Positions 23,249 to 34,539 of a DNA stretch of 64,000 nucleotides are shown piece after piece. The notes under the pieces are model-generated. The model did not search any database. It saw nothing but the letters and a program-made list of their open reading frames with translations, and had not been told where the DNA came from. Every line of letters starts with the position of its first letter. Position 1 is the first letter of the stretch. Source of the stretch: Glutinoglossum americanum (Eukaryota; Ascomycota; Geoglossomycetes; Geoglossales; Geoglossaceae); NCBI GenBank assembly GCA_020080175.1, contig JAGHQL010000007.1, forward strand, positions 186,001 to 250,000, read 5' to 3'. A program made the position numbers and the translations under genes.

Positions 23249-24088
23249 CGTCTTACAGCGATTGTTCAGAAGCTGCTACGGAATTGCAGGCTCTGGACAA
23301 GGTATGGGTAGCAGATAAAGTCGGACTATTTATGCTTGATGACAAGACCACTTCTAGTCAGGTATAAGCCATACCTTGCTGCTGCCACTAACAAAAGAAA
23401 TGACAATGAATCGAAGGATGCTTGCTGCAAAATAGGGTCCCTGATAGGACTGACAGCTCGTTCTCCGGCCTGGAGACAGGCTCGTACATGAGCTATGGCC
23501 TCTCACAGCGCGGAGGGGTCTCTATGGCATCATCTGCATCTACGCTTATCTAACCTCAGTAAGATCTACGACTCCAATATACTGTATTATGAATCATGCA
23601 CTCATACACTGCCGGAGCGGTTTTTATACCGGGTTGTGGGCATATGCACGTTTGTTGACCCCGCCTGATGGGTAGCTTTCGCACAAGCTCAGCAATCTAT
23701 TTGTCGAGGCTCTTATGCAGTAGTGGGTGCAAGCGTTTGAAGCTGGTCTTGCGACTAGCCACTCGGAGGTTGGGAGATGGTACCGGGGAAACGGGCGAGA
23801 TTCTTCTTGCAGAAAATAGAATCGGGGACATTTAACCCGATATTTGGCCCAGCAGAGAGGTAGGGATATCAGGTATCTAAACTGGTAATTGCATAGCTCT
23901 ATCAAGCTACAAAAGGTCGACAGATTACTGGTAACTGCTCGAGTGTGATCAAGTAATAGATTGTAACTTCTACAGCTTGGCCTTACATGAGTCACCTCTA
24001 TACATAGAATATATAATATGCAACGGAATAGAGGCTTTGCCTATGCATTACGTCACTCAAACAAGCCTTAACAACCTCTCGCCCTGAG
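23249..24088. other. Intergenic, nothing recognised
   Basis: This lies between the divergently read kinase-like gene and the next gene's 3' end. A minus-strand frame at 23624-23995 has no domain and poor codon character, and I do not support it. Confidence 0.4.
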
Positions 24089-25118
24089 CTAGTCCTGGGA
24101 CTCAAGTGCTATGCTAGTAATGAGTTTGGAGTCCGTTCCAGAGTGTAAACGGACCGCCCTTCCATTTTGGTGACGGTAGTCATAAACAAGCTCTAGCGGA
24201 AGGAATAAGAACGCGGAAATACGAATTCCGACCAGCTCGACCTACACAGATTTAGCCAATTAATAGTGGCCATATCATGGCAAGGTTCTCTTACCAGTAA
24301 AAATAAAAAATGATCCACAGTCCGGTAAAAAGACCACACGAAAAAGGTCAGAGCTAGTACAAAAATGACAAAGCAGGACAGTGTGCTCACAATCATATAA
24401 TATTTATCGGCCCCTGAGTGATGAAATGTGAGTTGGAAAAAAACCAAAAACGCCGAAATAGAGGAGAAAAATGTCCCTGCCTGTGAAATTGCGAAGCCAT
24501 GGACTAGCTCGACTCTTGAATTGCGCCTTCGAGGAAGGTAAGCACCAATTAGCTACAAGAACTAGCATGTGCTTACCCAATACACTGGATAACAGTGCCA
24601 ACAAGCTGCAGCACAATTCCAGTGCCTATGGTCGAAGCCACTATCAATTTCACCCCAGCTTTGACTGGTTGAACGTGGTGGATCGTAACAGGCATAAACT
24701 GTACTACGAGTCAGCAACGCGCCAAAAGGGTAGTCTCGGGATGCTCACGGTAGAAATCTGCTGAAGGAGAAAGGAAAAAACAGCTGTGCAGAGTATCGTA
24801 ATCTGCCTAACACCAGTAACTATTGTAAAATGAGCAACCGTTTTATCTCTCAGTGGTCCCAATTTACTTACTATGACTTGTGTTTATCAGTAGGCCGACT
24901 TGGACCGTCAAGGCTACGGTAAAACACCCGGTGATGAGGAATAGCCATGCTTGTAGGAGGGAGTACTCAGTTCCTGCACGGATAGTTCTGACGATGCGTA
25001 TGCATGATGCAAGAGAGCCCAAAACTATGACTATGCAGATGATAAAGTCTCGCAGAGGATTAGTCTGCGTAAGGCCAAATTTGATGCTAGAATGTTGTGT
25101 AGCCATCATGCTCCTCAC
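24089..25118 (-). CDS. Multi-pass membrane protein, family not recognised
   Basis: Four exons (25118-24872, 24703-24577, 24526-24295, 24241-24089) join in phase to 252 codons. The first intron (168 bases) is longer than usual and its acceptor is the least certain. About six membrane spans are visible, including DFIICIVIVLGSLASCI, LQAWLFLITGCFTVALTVQV, KLIVASTIGTGIVLQLVGTV, FFSSISAFLVFFQLTFH, MIVSTLSCFVIFVLALTFFV and IRISAFLFLPLELVYDYRH. The C-terminus is a short polar cytoplasmic-type tail ending IALESQD. The topology resembles small fungal integral membrane proteins such as RTA1-like or rhodopsin-like families, but no signature residue lets me choose. No damage is seen. Confidence 0.65.
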
Positions 25119-25705
25119 GAGGGTTCATATAGAATATGAATCTCACTTGAAGAGGCAACAGGTAATAGAGAAATGAATGGAAGAGGAGAACTTGCGTCCG
25201 GTAGAGACATATATATAGACAGAAGTAGTTTCAAATCAAGTTAGAACCCGCATGATTTATGCTGCACCTCTTGGTCTTGGTCTTGTCATGGATTCAGATA
25301 GATATCAGTGAGAAGAGGTCTGTGTCGAGATACAATACATCGAATTGGGAATCCCAACAATTCAATTGGATATCTTAGGAATAACTAAAGGACGAGGAAT
25401 CAACAAACGTTGAAAACCAGTTTAGTGGGGTCGCGTCACGGAAATGACAGGGGTAGGAATCAATGATCAACTAGTGGCTTTTATCCTAACGACCGATTTT
25501 CAGCCATTGCCCTAAGAACATGCATCACTACTCCTGATAAGGATCCCCATCAGCAAAATATTTTATTGAATCGAGCTAACGTCCCACCGCCGTCTCCAGA
25601 CACTTTAATTGACAAATATAGGGTGAAATGCTCTTAAGTTGTATTTTATGGAATAAGCTGTATCGACAATAGTGGGCGTGCTGTATATTGTGCCCAATTA
25701 TGCAT

Positions 25706-26512
25706 CTACTTTCCTGGAGAAGTGCTCTGTTTATTCAATCTTGGGCTCCTCCGGCGGGGGTTTTCAACAATGACGGTCCGTTCGGCTAAACCCGTAAGAT
25801 GGTCTTGGGAGTATTGGCGTTTCCGTTTAGGAATGTCTCGCTCGGGAGTATCTTGTTTCGGGCCATCTTGTCCGAGGAAGTGTTGTTCGAGGATATCTTG
25901 TTCGAGGAAGCCTCGTTGGGAGATGTACCGTTTGAGGCTGAGGTAGTCCGGATCCTACCTTTCGATTAGTTTTTTTTTTTTTTTGGAACTGCACACAGCT
26001 ATGCTCACCAGGGTTGCTCCGAATATAAGCCCAATATCCAAAATATCACGCGCGACGAGTTCTCGTGAAGGCGGTTTAGGGTATGCGTTTGAAAGCTCAA
26101 GCCACTCAACAAAATTATCCAGGTCTTCGCCGGTAGGGAAAAAGCCAGCGAACCGCCAGGGCAAGACGCTTACCCCTAGGGCATAACAATAGAGAATCCA
26201 GTTCTCCTCCCACATGAATACACATTCAGGCCCAGGAGGCGGTTCCGATTTACTTAGTGCAGGGTCTGATAATCGTTCCAGGCTCCGGGCGAGATGATGA
26301 AACTGGCTCTGTAGGTCTTCAGGAGTAGCGCGTTGGAAAGGAGCTGGACGAAGGTAGTTATATGCCGTAAGGATCCACTGAACAGCACCCCAACTCGTTC
26401 TTGGTAAGTCCTTGGTCTTGTTTACGTTCCACGATTCCGCATCTCGTCTCACAACACCTAAAGAATCTCCGCATTCGTCATATTGGCAGTGAAACGAGGC
26501 TCGTGTAAACAA
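25706..26512 (-). CDS. Hypothetical protein with one membrane span and a repeat-rich tail
   Basis: The main exon reads on the minus strand with WGAVQWILTAYNYLRPAPFQ, ENWILYCYALGVSVLPWRFA and a terminal hydrophobic span (DILDIGLIFGATLVSIAV). The first in-frame ATG is not obvious: the upstream frame runs into 26560 without one, so the start may lie in another exon. After a poly-A-like tract at 25968-25984 (plus strand T run) a second block down to 25706 is open in all three frames because it is a tandem repeat. One reading ends PRRRSPRLNKQSTSPGK. I do not recognise the family. Single-span proteins with low-complexity tails are common in fungal accessory regions. Confidence 0.4.
25825..25950. 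repeat. Short tandem repeat, unit about 15 bases
   Basis: The plus strand repeats a TCTTGTTCGAGGAAG-like unit with changes (TCTTGTTTCGGGCCA, TCTTGTCCGAGGAAG, TGTTGTTCGAGGATA, TCTTGTTCGAGGAAG, CCTCGTTGGGAGATG). Because the unit is a multiple of three, every frame of this stretch stays open, so it may be translated as the tail of the neighbouring gene. Confidence 0.6.
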
Positions 26513-27832
26513 TAGAGCAATTATTAAGTTCTTCTGGTTTAGGGTAGACCGAGTGGGACCCTTGAGGCCATGACCTTAATTAGTTAAAGGCGGCCAATAT
26601 CTTAGGTAATCGGAATGTGTTTCTCACCGTTGTTGGGCTTGACTCCATTATACCCAGCTTTTGGTTTTGTGTCCTTCAGTTGATTGATAGCTTGGACGAG
26701 TCATGGCCCTTTAGTAGTCAGTAGACTTAAGATCTTAAGACATAATGTAGGGGGTTGTGGCTTTCCCGCATTCTATCTCTCCGAAGCTATATCTCTATTA
26801 CACGTACTAATGCATGAGATGGCTCTGGTTTTGGCGACTAGATGTTGGGTGGTCTGCAGCTTGGAAAGAATCAACGGGTAGAAGTTACCGTCAAGGAGAG
26901 AAGGAAGAAGGAAGCTTCAAGTATCCTGATTGTATTTCGATGCCTCGTCAGGAGTAGAATTCGGTAAACCCCCTTAGCGATTGGCCTAGAAGTAGAGTAC
27001 ACCAAGTCGTACTGATAGACACAAGAAAGCCTGCTTCCAAGCACACTCAATTATTACAGCAATCAGAATAGTATTTATTGGGATAAAACATAGAGCGGGA
27101 ACACAGCCTCCCTGCAGCAAAAACAAACAAGCCTAGCAGCGCTTCATAGCTTGTGTATTTTAGGAGAGCCAGGCTCGAGTTCCTCTTGCATCCTTTGCCA
27201 CATGCGATGCCTGCAATCTAATCAATACAGAGCCACTAGTGCAGCAGAGATATACACTTACAGGGTCAAGTGATAAACTTTTAACACGATGCCAACGACC
27301 ATCACTAGTACCAACTGTCCCATCGGATCGCTGATCATCCCAGCTATCAATGCTACTAACCGCTCCATTGGTGCGTTGATGATCCCGGCATCGGCCCCCC
27401 CGGCATCCGTAGTCAGGTTTTCGTCCATGTAAGCTGCAGGCTGTCAGAATGTGTCAATGCCTTATGGATTTTGCAGACGCACCGAGCTTTAGGTGTCCAA
27501 TGGCTTGGTATTCTAAAGGCGTCCTGATTCTCTATTTGCTCAGCAAAGGGACGAAAGGACGAGCTTTATGTAGACAAGCTGGTTCTTGATTATCTTCACT
27601 AAGGTTGATAGCGCTTAGGAGTTTCCTCAACAGAGCGATATCAATGAAACTACTAGATCCAGAAGAAAAAAAAAAACACATCTCCCAATCACACCGGCTT
27701 GGAAGGGTATTGTGACAAGCTGATGGTATGCAGTGATACATCCCATACCTGCATTGCGATCCCAGCCACGCCTGCATGACGGCAATACAGCATTTTAGCC
27801 CAATATGTAGTCGTAGATACAGGTTGTCTAGC
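26513..27832. other. Gene-poor stretch, nothing recognised
   Basis: Short frames on both strands have no domain. I see no convincing splice pattern or repeat. Confidence 0.4.
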
Positions 27833-28327
27833 TCAGCCGGGCCGGGTGGCATGCCTCGCATCCACTCCGCCTCTCAGATCCTCCAAGATTTCTCTTATCG
27901 GTTTAATAGGAAGGGTAGAAAGCGAGCCGCAGCAGTCCAGAAAGCGCAACAGAAAGCGCAATATGGTGGAAATTTGGGGGTGCTTGTGGTGCCACTGCTC
28001 CTGGAAAGGCACTAGAGTTAGACAAGCCGAGATGGAGGACATGGTCGAGGTACCCACCCGGAGCGGAGCCTCAGCACAAGGAGGCGGACTCATTTTATAA
28101 AAAGCCGTCTTAGCCGTTTTGCTTTCGATTGTCTCGTCAGCTGGTTCGCCTTTGGTTGGCTCGTCGGTTGGCTCATCGTCTACTGGCTGGTTGTCGGCTG
28201 ACTTGTATCCGACTAGCTTGCCGGTTGGCTCATCGTCGATTAGCTCGTTATCAGTTATTTTACCTTTGGCTATCCTGTCAACTGGTTCGTCGGCTGGCTC
28301 ATTGTTGTCCAGATGCTGGAACCTCAT
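27833..28327 (-). CDS. Low-complexity Asp/Glu/Pro repeat protein (weak)
   Basis: From the ATG at 28327-28325 the minus strand encodes a run of imperfect four- to six-residue repeats of the type DDEPT/DEPAD (NNEPADEPVDR, IDDEPTGKLVG, VDDEPTDEPTKGEPADE), followed by a non-repetitive part (RFLLRFLDCCGSLSTLPIKP). The repeats are also open on the plus strand. It may be a real disordered acidic protein or an expanding microsatellite-like tract that happens to stay open. No family is recognised. Confidence 0.3.
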   Translation of the reverse strand: MRFQHLDNNEPADEPVDRIAKGKITDNELIDDEPTGKLVGYKSADNQPVDDEPTDEPTKGEPADETIESKTAKTAFYKMSPPPCAEAPLRVGTSTMSSISACLTLVPFQEQWHHKHPQISTILRFLLRFLDCCGSLSTLPIKPIREILEDLRGGVDARHATRPG

Positions 28328-28866
28328 GAACAACTGTAGCAGGTTAAAATTAGATCATTGAGTATGTAGGTCAGGGGAAGCTTACAGAAGTGACATTCGG
28401 TCCGGCTCCACAGCAGGTTTTAGATGTATGTACCGTTGTAGCAAAGTCCAGAGGGAATATTTCGCTCGACCGCCGCCCGGAGGACAGGGTGGTCAATCTC
28501 CCATGGTCCAGAGACATGTCAGCGCCACGTTATGCAAGGCAAATAAGGCAACAGTACAGAGCGGAGAGGGTAGCTTGAGAGTTTATAGCCTTGCGATTCA
28601 AGATGAATATATATACACAAAAGGAAATAGCAAATAGCTTCTAGACTCACATTCACGATTTAGGTTGGGACTTGAGACGTTGGACCATACTTTCGAGTCA
28701 ATAGTCCATCATTCCATATATCATTAAGGATACAGGTCCAAGAGGCTAGTGAGGAACAAGCAAGCCCCTAGCTTGTTGGTTTTGAGGTTGGCTCGCTCCG
28801 TACTCGTGTACCACTTGCATTGTGGGGCATGAGTGGCCAGGTGTTGAAGTTCGCCTAGCACACCTG

Positions 28867-28905
28867 TATGCAAGTACTCTTCCCGGGGGGAGGAGTACTT
28901 GCATA
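28867..28905. repeat. Perfect 13-base inverted repeat
   Basis: TATGCAAGTACTC at 28867-28879 faces its exact complement GAGTACTTGCATA at 28893-28905 across a G/C-rich 13-base spacer. It lies in a gene-free stretch about 500 bases upstream of the next gene. It may be a protein-binding operator-like site, an element end, or a cruciform. No partner copy was found in the window. Confidence 0.7.
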
Positions 28906-29334
28906 TAGGCGCGCTAACCCCTGTAAAAGCGTCTTAGCAAAACATCGCTTGGGAATCCTTGTAAAACGCATACTGAGCCATTCCTTTTTACGAGTGAGTT
29001 TGGAAAGTTCAGCCTTTCTCCCTGGGAGCTTCACTCTACATCTAAGAAGGTCTAAGGCAGAATGGGGTCTGCCAGCAGTACTGAGGTAGCTCAACGTTCG
29101 TTCACCTTATTCCGGACTACCCACTGACTGCTGTTAGCTCCAAGAGGCACGCAGTGCCCTCGAGCTACTGGCTCGTGTCGTCCGACCACAGGATGAGGTA
29201 GGTGGTAGATCTCTGGTAACTCTCGAGCCCCTACTAAATGGACTATGAGATAGGGCCTAGCAAAATTTCTTGAAGCTCTGAGCATATCTTCTGATCCTCT
29301 CGCAGATACTACCAGTTTAAACGTCAGAAAGCAA

Positions 29335-31180
29335 CTAACCGCCCGGGCAGGAACCAAGGCTCCTAGCGGTCGCAAGCGGAAAGCGACCGACCCCAGAGAG
29401 GAGGCTTTGTCCGGCCCCAGGGAGGAAGCTCTGTCCGACCCCAGAGAGACTCTGTCCGACCCAAGGGAGAAAGTTCTATCAGATCATTTCAGAAAATCTG
29501 GAGTATCAGCGTCTAAAATCCCTCTTCTCGTCTCGTCAGCTCTGTACTGGGAATCACGGCGAGAAACCCTCCTTGAATTCGTGGGGAAGGAGGCTCCTTG
29601 TTGGAAGGAAAACCATAGCCTATTCTGGGGGAAATTTGGACATTCTGCAGTCCCATTGACAGCAGTGACGAAAGCCAGATATTTGGTTCACGAAGTGGAA
29701 CATTTGGACGCTCTCAGTGGAGCGCGCCGCAGGTTGTATTTGATGATCATCGATGAGTTAATAGTTGACCAAACACGTCTACTCTCGGAAGCGGTCAACC
29801 AGCTCCACCAGCTCAACAACATCAATCAAGAGCATCTTAGTCTCGAGAGTCGGGAATCTCTTGCTGGAGAGCGGACAAAACTAATAACTCAAATTAGAGG
29901 TTATCCTCATGGGGGGGACACTCGATCGCGGGTCGTTCGAAAACTCGCCAGGGATCTTTGGGGAAATGATCAGAAGAAGAAGGATAAATTTGGTAAATAT
30001 GCGCGATGAGGTAGCAAATACAATCATCTCAACCCTGGGGGCATTATTCTCTTTATGGGAGACATGCATTTCAAAGCGTAGGGCTATGATTTCAGCCTAT
30101 GCGATAAGTTACTATGTTAACAAGCAGAACAGGTATGAAGAACAGGATTGGAACGACATAGACTACCGCGCTATGATATCATACTGGATCGAACACTCTG
30201 GTATATACCTCGATTGCACTTCGCATTCTCCCCTTGTTGCAGCTCTCAAGCAAGGATTCTGGGAGTGTTTTCCGAACCCAACAGCCGAAGAAGCCAATGC
30301 ATCAAGGTTTCTAGGTGAGTCTTGAAGTCTATCCCGCGGAATAGAGATATGCTAAAATCGTTTAGACACTAGTGGTCATACGGAGGCTCCTGGGATATTA
30401 TTGCATGCTGCCGTCATCTCACCTCGTCCTACAGATATCGGATTTGACCGGGATGACACCAACTCAGCCCTACAGACTCTAACTGCTCAAACCCGTCTGG
30501 AAGCTCAATGCCCTATCTCACCAGACGATCATACCCGCGGCCCGGCAGAAAATGAAGTATCCACAGAAGCTTCTCTGACGAGAGTTTCGAATATCCAGCA
30601 TACCCCTCGATCATATGAAACTTTATCTACAATGCCCGATACTGCAATTCAGACCTTTTCAGACCACTGGATTGATTCTGAAACAACACAGGGACTTCGA
30701 GATATACGAGAGCTTTTTGATATGGCAGGACAAAGTTCAACCCCCCCCCCCTTCGAAGTCAACGATCTCAGAACACCTCAGCAATTTACAGATCCGCCAG
30801 AGTTTAACGTTGACGCAGCGCGGTACAGTCATGTTGGAACTTTGGCTCCCTCAGTTGTGTTCAACGACCCTAGAACATCCCGGGGACTTCGGAATCTACC
30901 AGAGCTTGAGATTTATGAAGCCGGATACATCGTTGCGGATACTCCGGCTTTCTCTCTTGGATCCAACAATTCCAGAACATCCCAGGGACTTCGAGCTCTA
31001 CCAGAGCTTCAAGCTTTACCAGAGCTCACCATTGATGCAACAAACAGTAGTAGTATGGGGACTTCCGCGCTTCTATTTCAGGAGAATGGGCCTCGACATA
31101 ATCTGAGTGGAACAGGATTTTGCGATGCTATGCATTCTACAGAACGCCTTTTCCTGACATCCCACCAATTAAGCCCTTAA
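29335..31180 (+). CDS. Hypothetical protein with repeated DPRE and PRTS-LPEL motifs
   Basis: The frame enters from about 29335 without a clear ATG. It has a short repeat (SGPREEALSDPRETLSDPRE), a helical part (SGARRRLYLMIIDELIVDQT) and a block ending near 29897-30009. A second block, open in another frame to 30315, has FSLWETCISKRRAMISAYAI and WIEHSGIYLDC. A possible intron of about 120 bases, from a GTTATC donor at about 29898 to an acceptor at about 30016, would join them in phase. An intron at 30316-30365 then leads to the last exon (to 31180), a Ser/Thr/Pro-rich tail with three copies of a unit like PRTSRGLRNLPEL. I do not recognise the family. The start and first join are unresolved, so it may be intact or slightly broken. 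Confidence 0.45.
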
Positions 31181-31216
31181 CAAGTACGACAACTTAGCTT
31201 CTATATGAGAGAGTCA

Positions 31217-31897
31217 TCAGTCCCATGAGTATGATATTAGCATAAAAGCTGCACCCTCTTTGTTCACATTCTTCATTCCAGTCCGTCCCTGCCACACCAA
31301 TATGTCTCCTTCTTCTATTTTCAATTTATCTCCGGCCGATTTGAGAGGTCCATCAATGTGAGATCTTTCATAATATTCTGGCATATTTATAGTTGACTGG
31401 AGATCTCTTTCATACAGCCCCACTTTATAGAAGAATGTCTTTGGAGGCCCACGGCCTTCGACATCGTTAGGTTGATAGACGCCAACTAGCGAACCTATCC
31501 GAAGTTTGGAACCTTTTGGAGAAAATGATGCGGGTGGAACTGATTTCTACGTCAATCAGTAAAAGGATGCTTAGTGGAACCGCCGGGTACTTACCTCCAC
31601 GGCATCATAGAGGGTTTTGCACTCAGGAGGCCAGTCCCCCCCTTCATAGACAGTTACAAAGAGCCGATCTTCTGTCCCGTTTTTGCGTGCATCTTGGACC
31701 CTCCCTGTGATAGCATCTCTTGCTTTTTGCACAAGTATAGGGTCTACTCGCTTTCTTAGAACAACAAAGCCAGTAGTCTCGTATTCGGAAATCTCGGCGG
31801 CGGAAATTTCGGCCATGTTTAGGAAATACCGTTGATCGGACTTGAACAGTTGGTGGGGTGGTGGGGCCTTCGGTAGATCTGACGCTTTGGCAACCAT
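31217..31897 (-). CDS. Possible phytanoyl-CoA-dioxygenase-like small protein
   Basis: Exons 31897-31595 and 31546-31217 (intron of 48 bases) give 210 residues. The opening helix-strand, AAEISEYETTGFVVLRKRVD, resembles the start of PhyH-type 2-oxoglutarate/Fe(II) dioxygenases (DGFVVVRxxxDPxxV). Near the C-terminus SHIDG could be the HxD metal motif, and KLKIEEGDILVWQGRTGM matches the strand that follows it, but the distal histidine expected after that strand is not obvious. The protein is also shorter than typical PhyH members (about 280 residues). It may be a divergent or inactive relative. The assignment is tentative. The gene is convergent with the preceding plus-strand gene, ending 36 bases from it. 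Confidence 0.45.
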
Positions 31898-32979
31898 TGT
31901 TTGTCATGTGACCGTAGGTTTTTACGCGGCTCTTTTCGTTTCGCCACTATGGAAAAGCGTAAATATATGTATCGCCTCTGAGTTCTATGCTGCTACTAAA
32001 ATTCCTGATGACTGAACTTGCGGTCAATGCTTGCACTGCATTCTATTGTCGCCTTGTCGCCCCATTTCTATGCCTTGAGCCCAGAAAACCGCCCTGACCG
32101 GCTTGCCATGCATTTTCGGATCACCGAGATCCCTGTCCTCGCCAATTTCATAAGGTGGAAATGCCGTCATGCGGCTCTCTTCTGCACTTGCTTGACACCG
32201 ACCTTGTACACACCGGCATGAGCCAATCGGGTTTCTTTTGCATGATCCGGGTTTAGAACACTGACTGTTACCCAACACCGTTCCCAACCATTCTTTAGGT
32301 TGTTTCCGGAATAGCCAAGCTTCCCCTTTCCTCCGCACTACCTGACCTCCATCTTAATCAAACCTTTACTTCCAGACTGACATTTGCTATTTCCTCAACC
32401 AAGAATAGACCGACTGCCATGTCATATTCTGAGACGCCACAGCACTGCCTGCGATGGATATCTCGCCCGTCAACTGGTTTCTACCTGCTTTAGGATTATG
32501 CAATCGTTTTGGGAAGTAAAGAGATGTTGTGCCTATTATATAAGATCCCGAGCTCACACGTTCCAGACATGCTAGAGGTCTTCAATACCTCCAATAAAGA
32601 CGTTCCCTTAGAATGGCTTGTTCTGGTTGCCACTACTCATTCAAATTGACCAAGAGCGAGACGACACTGCTTCAGGTCCACACTGGTTCATCTTCGAATG
32701 CAAATTCTGCAACTCAAGACCTGCCACCCATGCGCTTATAGTCAAAGTAAAGCTGGGCAATAGAATCGATTGCTGCGCGTGTATAGCCGGCGAAACCAAT
32801 CAGAATACGAATCTACAAAATCAAATCGAACTATATCAAGAGCGGACTATCCGATCAGGGGCCGTTCAAAAACTCGATCGATATACCTATATAAGGCCTT
32901 ACCAAACCCATACGTTTTACGCAGATTTCTTCCAAAGTTGAGGATTCTATCTCAAAGACCTTTAACGCCTCCAACAACC
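31898..32979. other. Spacer with possible exon fragments
   Basis: A plus-strand block at about 32490-32650 (IVLGSKEMLCLLYKIPSSHV and DVPLEWLVLVATTHSN) reads like part of a real protein, but I could not build a full gene around it. Other short frames on both strands are not supported. It may be a remnant or an unannotated small gene. Confidence 0.3.
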
Positions 32980-33729
32980 ATGGTCCTCCCAATTTTCCAG
33001 GTATTGAAGAGCGGCGATCAGTTTATATTACCCAGTATTGGTAACACCGTGCATGTATACATAAATGGTTGGATGGGAGATACTACCTGCGGAGGTTTGC
33101 GCAAGGGGATTATGTACCTTAACCTATTTGATACCTAGCTACATGCTCTAGTTACTGATTCTTGGGATATTAGGCTGGAAACGTCTTCGGACCGCAAGGG
33201 TACCTACACCTGGGAATGCGTGGAGGCCCCTCACGATGCTCAATTATTTCCTCCAGGTATGACTCAAGTAATTCTCACACCTGAATTCTTAAGCGGCTGA
33301 TAATATGATGTTCGAAATATCAGAAGTCTTTGACCAAATCAAGAAAATGTATCTGGGTCAGAAAGTTTTATTCGGTATCACAATGTATGTGTTAGACTTG
33401 ACTAGAAGTTCTAAGCTGATTCGTTTGGTATTTGCAGTGTCGAACCACCTCCTCCTCCCCAGACAACTAACATCTTCATGTTGTGAGTGACATCCAAACC
33501 CTTCCCCATTACTAGAATCTTACTAAAGCGCTATTATTCTAGTGAAGTTGAGCTTTTAGTCATAGCTACTCGCAAGTATTATAGCGATGTTCATAGGGAT
33601 GTAATAGCGTACCTTAGGAAAGAAGGGAAAAGTCCTGAACAATCCCAAAACATCCTCTGGACAGACTTCAACGTCTGGGTTTCTGTCGGGGAAATTGGCC
33701 GCGTCCTGGAGCAACAATGGCGAAGATGA
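32980..33729 (+). CDS. Single-domain FKBP-like protein
   Basis: Five short exons (32980-33113, 33174-33256, 33294-33384, 33438-33482, 33516-33729) join in phase to 188 residues. The first 100 residues follow the FKBP order: SGDQFILPSIGNTVHVYING (beta strand and GD-xVxVxYxG), then the flap MLETSSDRKGTYTW, then VFDQIKKMYLGQKVLFGI (the GxxxM-xxGEKA helix and strand). The Phe-Asp and Trp that line the FKBP active site are replaced, so prolyl isomerase activity is unlikely and a binding role is more plausible. The C-terminal 70 residues are helical and unassigned. It is a diverged relative of the two-domain gene at 17677-18734. The donor of the first intron (GTACCT) is weak, but the phase and the family match support it. 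Confidence 0.55.
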
Positions 33730-34539
33730 TACTATAGCCTAACTTATCGAGACAAATCTCATGCGACAGATTGTTTTCTTAACCTCCTCGTTCCTCTCTG
33801 GTGTTAAGCCTCTTAGATTACCGGCCTTGAATCTGTGGCCTGATGACTGTTTGGGTACAGCACAGACAAATTTATTGATTTGATATGTTGTAATGCTTGA
33901 GGGTTGTTATTGTTAGGAGCACTATTTGGCAGTGGGGTGGATTTTGACGTAGATCCCTTGACTTCGGAGAAGATTCATATTGTAATGTTGCATCCAGAGA
34001 AACAGGAGGGATATCGATTTCTATGCCTAACGGAACGTCGCTTTTTGTCCGCAATATCCCGGGAGTCAACTCCCCTTTCATCCAACGCCAACCAGGGTCA
34101 AAATCAGCATTCAGTAAGCCGCCCATGAAACCCTGCACGAGCCTACACAGTTTGGCTAACTGCCTCTAGTCATTGGCGAATCCACATGCAGCATTACGTT
34201 CCCAGACGTCTGGGCTGTTCGAATTGCCGTATTACAGCTTATGAGCTATGTAGGTAATTGGCTATAGCAGGCATATGCAGTTTCTGATGTGAGGGATGCA
34301 CGGCTCTGCCTTGGTCACTTGGTGTGGGATTCCACCCCCTTGCCTAGCAGATGGCATATTGCGGCAATGCGTATGGCATCAGCAGGATTATTTCCTTTAT
34401 GATCAGTGCATGCAGTTATTGTAAGTAGCCTAAAGAAATATAAGTAAGTGCCCCGTTAACTAGCCGCTTTCTCGTACTTGTGTTAGGAATTTTCACACCT
34501 GTAAAGTTTCTACGTATAGTTTTGAATTATCCTAACGGA
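33730..34539. other. Spacer with possible small exon pair
   Basis: A plus-strand reading from the ATG near 34024 (MPNGTSLFVRNIPGVNSPFI) joins through an intron beginning at the GTAAGC near 34112 and ending CTCTAG near 34168 to GESTCSITFPDVWAVRIAVL, ending near 34266. This could be a small gene of about 60 residues or an orphan exon of the following gene. I recognise no family. Confidence 0.3.

Noticed and set aside
23624-23995. 123-codon minus-strand frame
   Set aside because: Poor codon character, no domain and no intron signals. Probably chance in spacer DNA.
29897-30009. Frameshift in the hypothetical protein gene at the G run near 29911
   Set aside because: A phase-correct intron from about 29898 to 30016 explains the change of frame without damage, so a break is not claimed.
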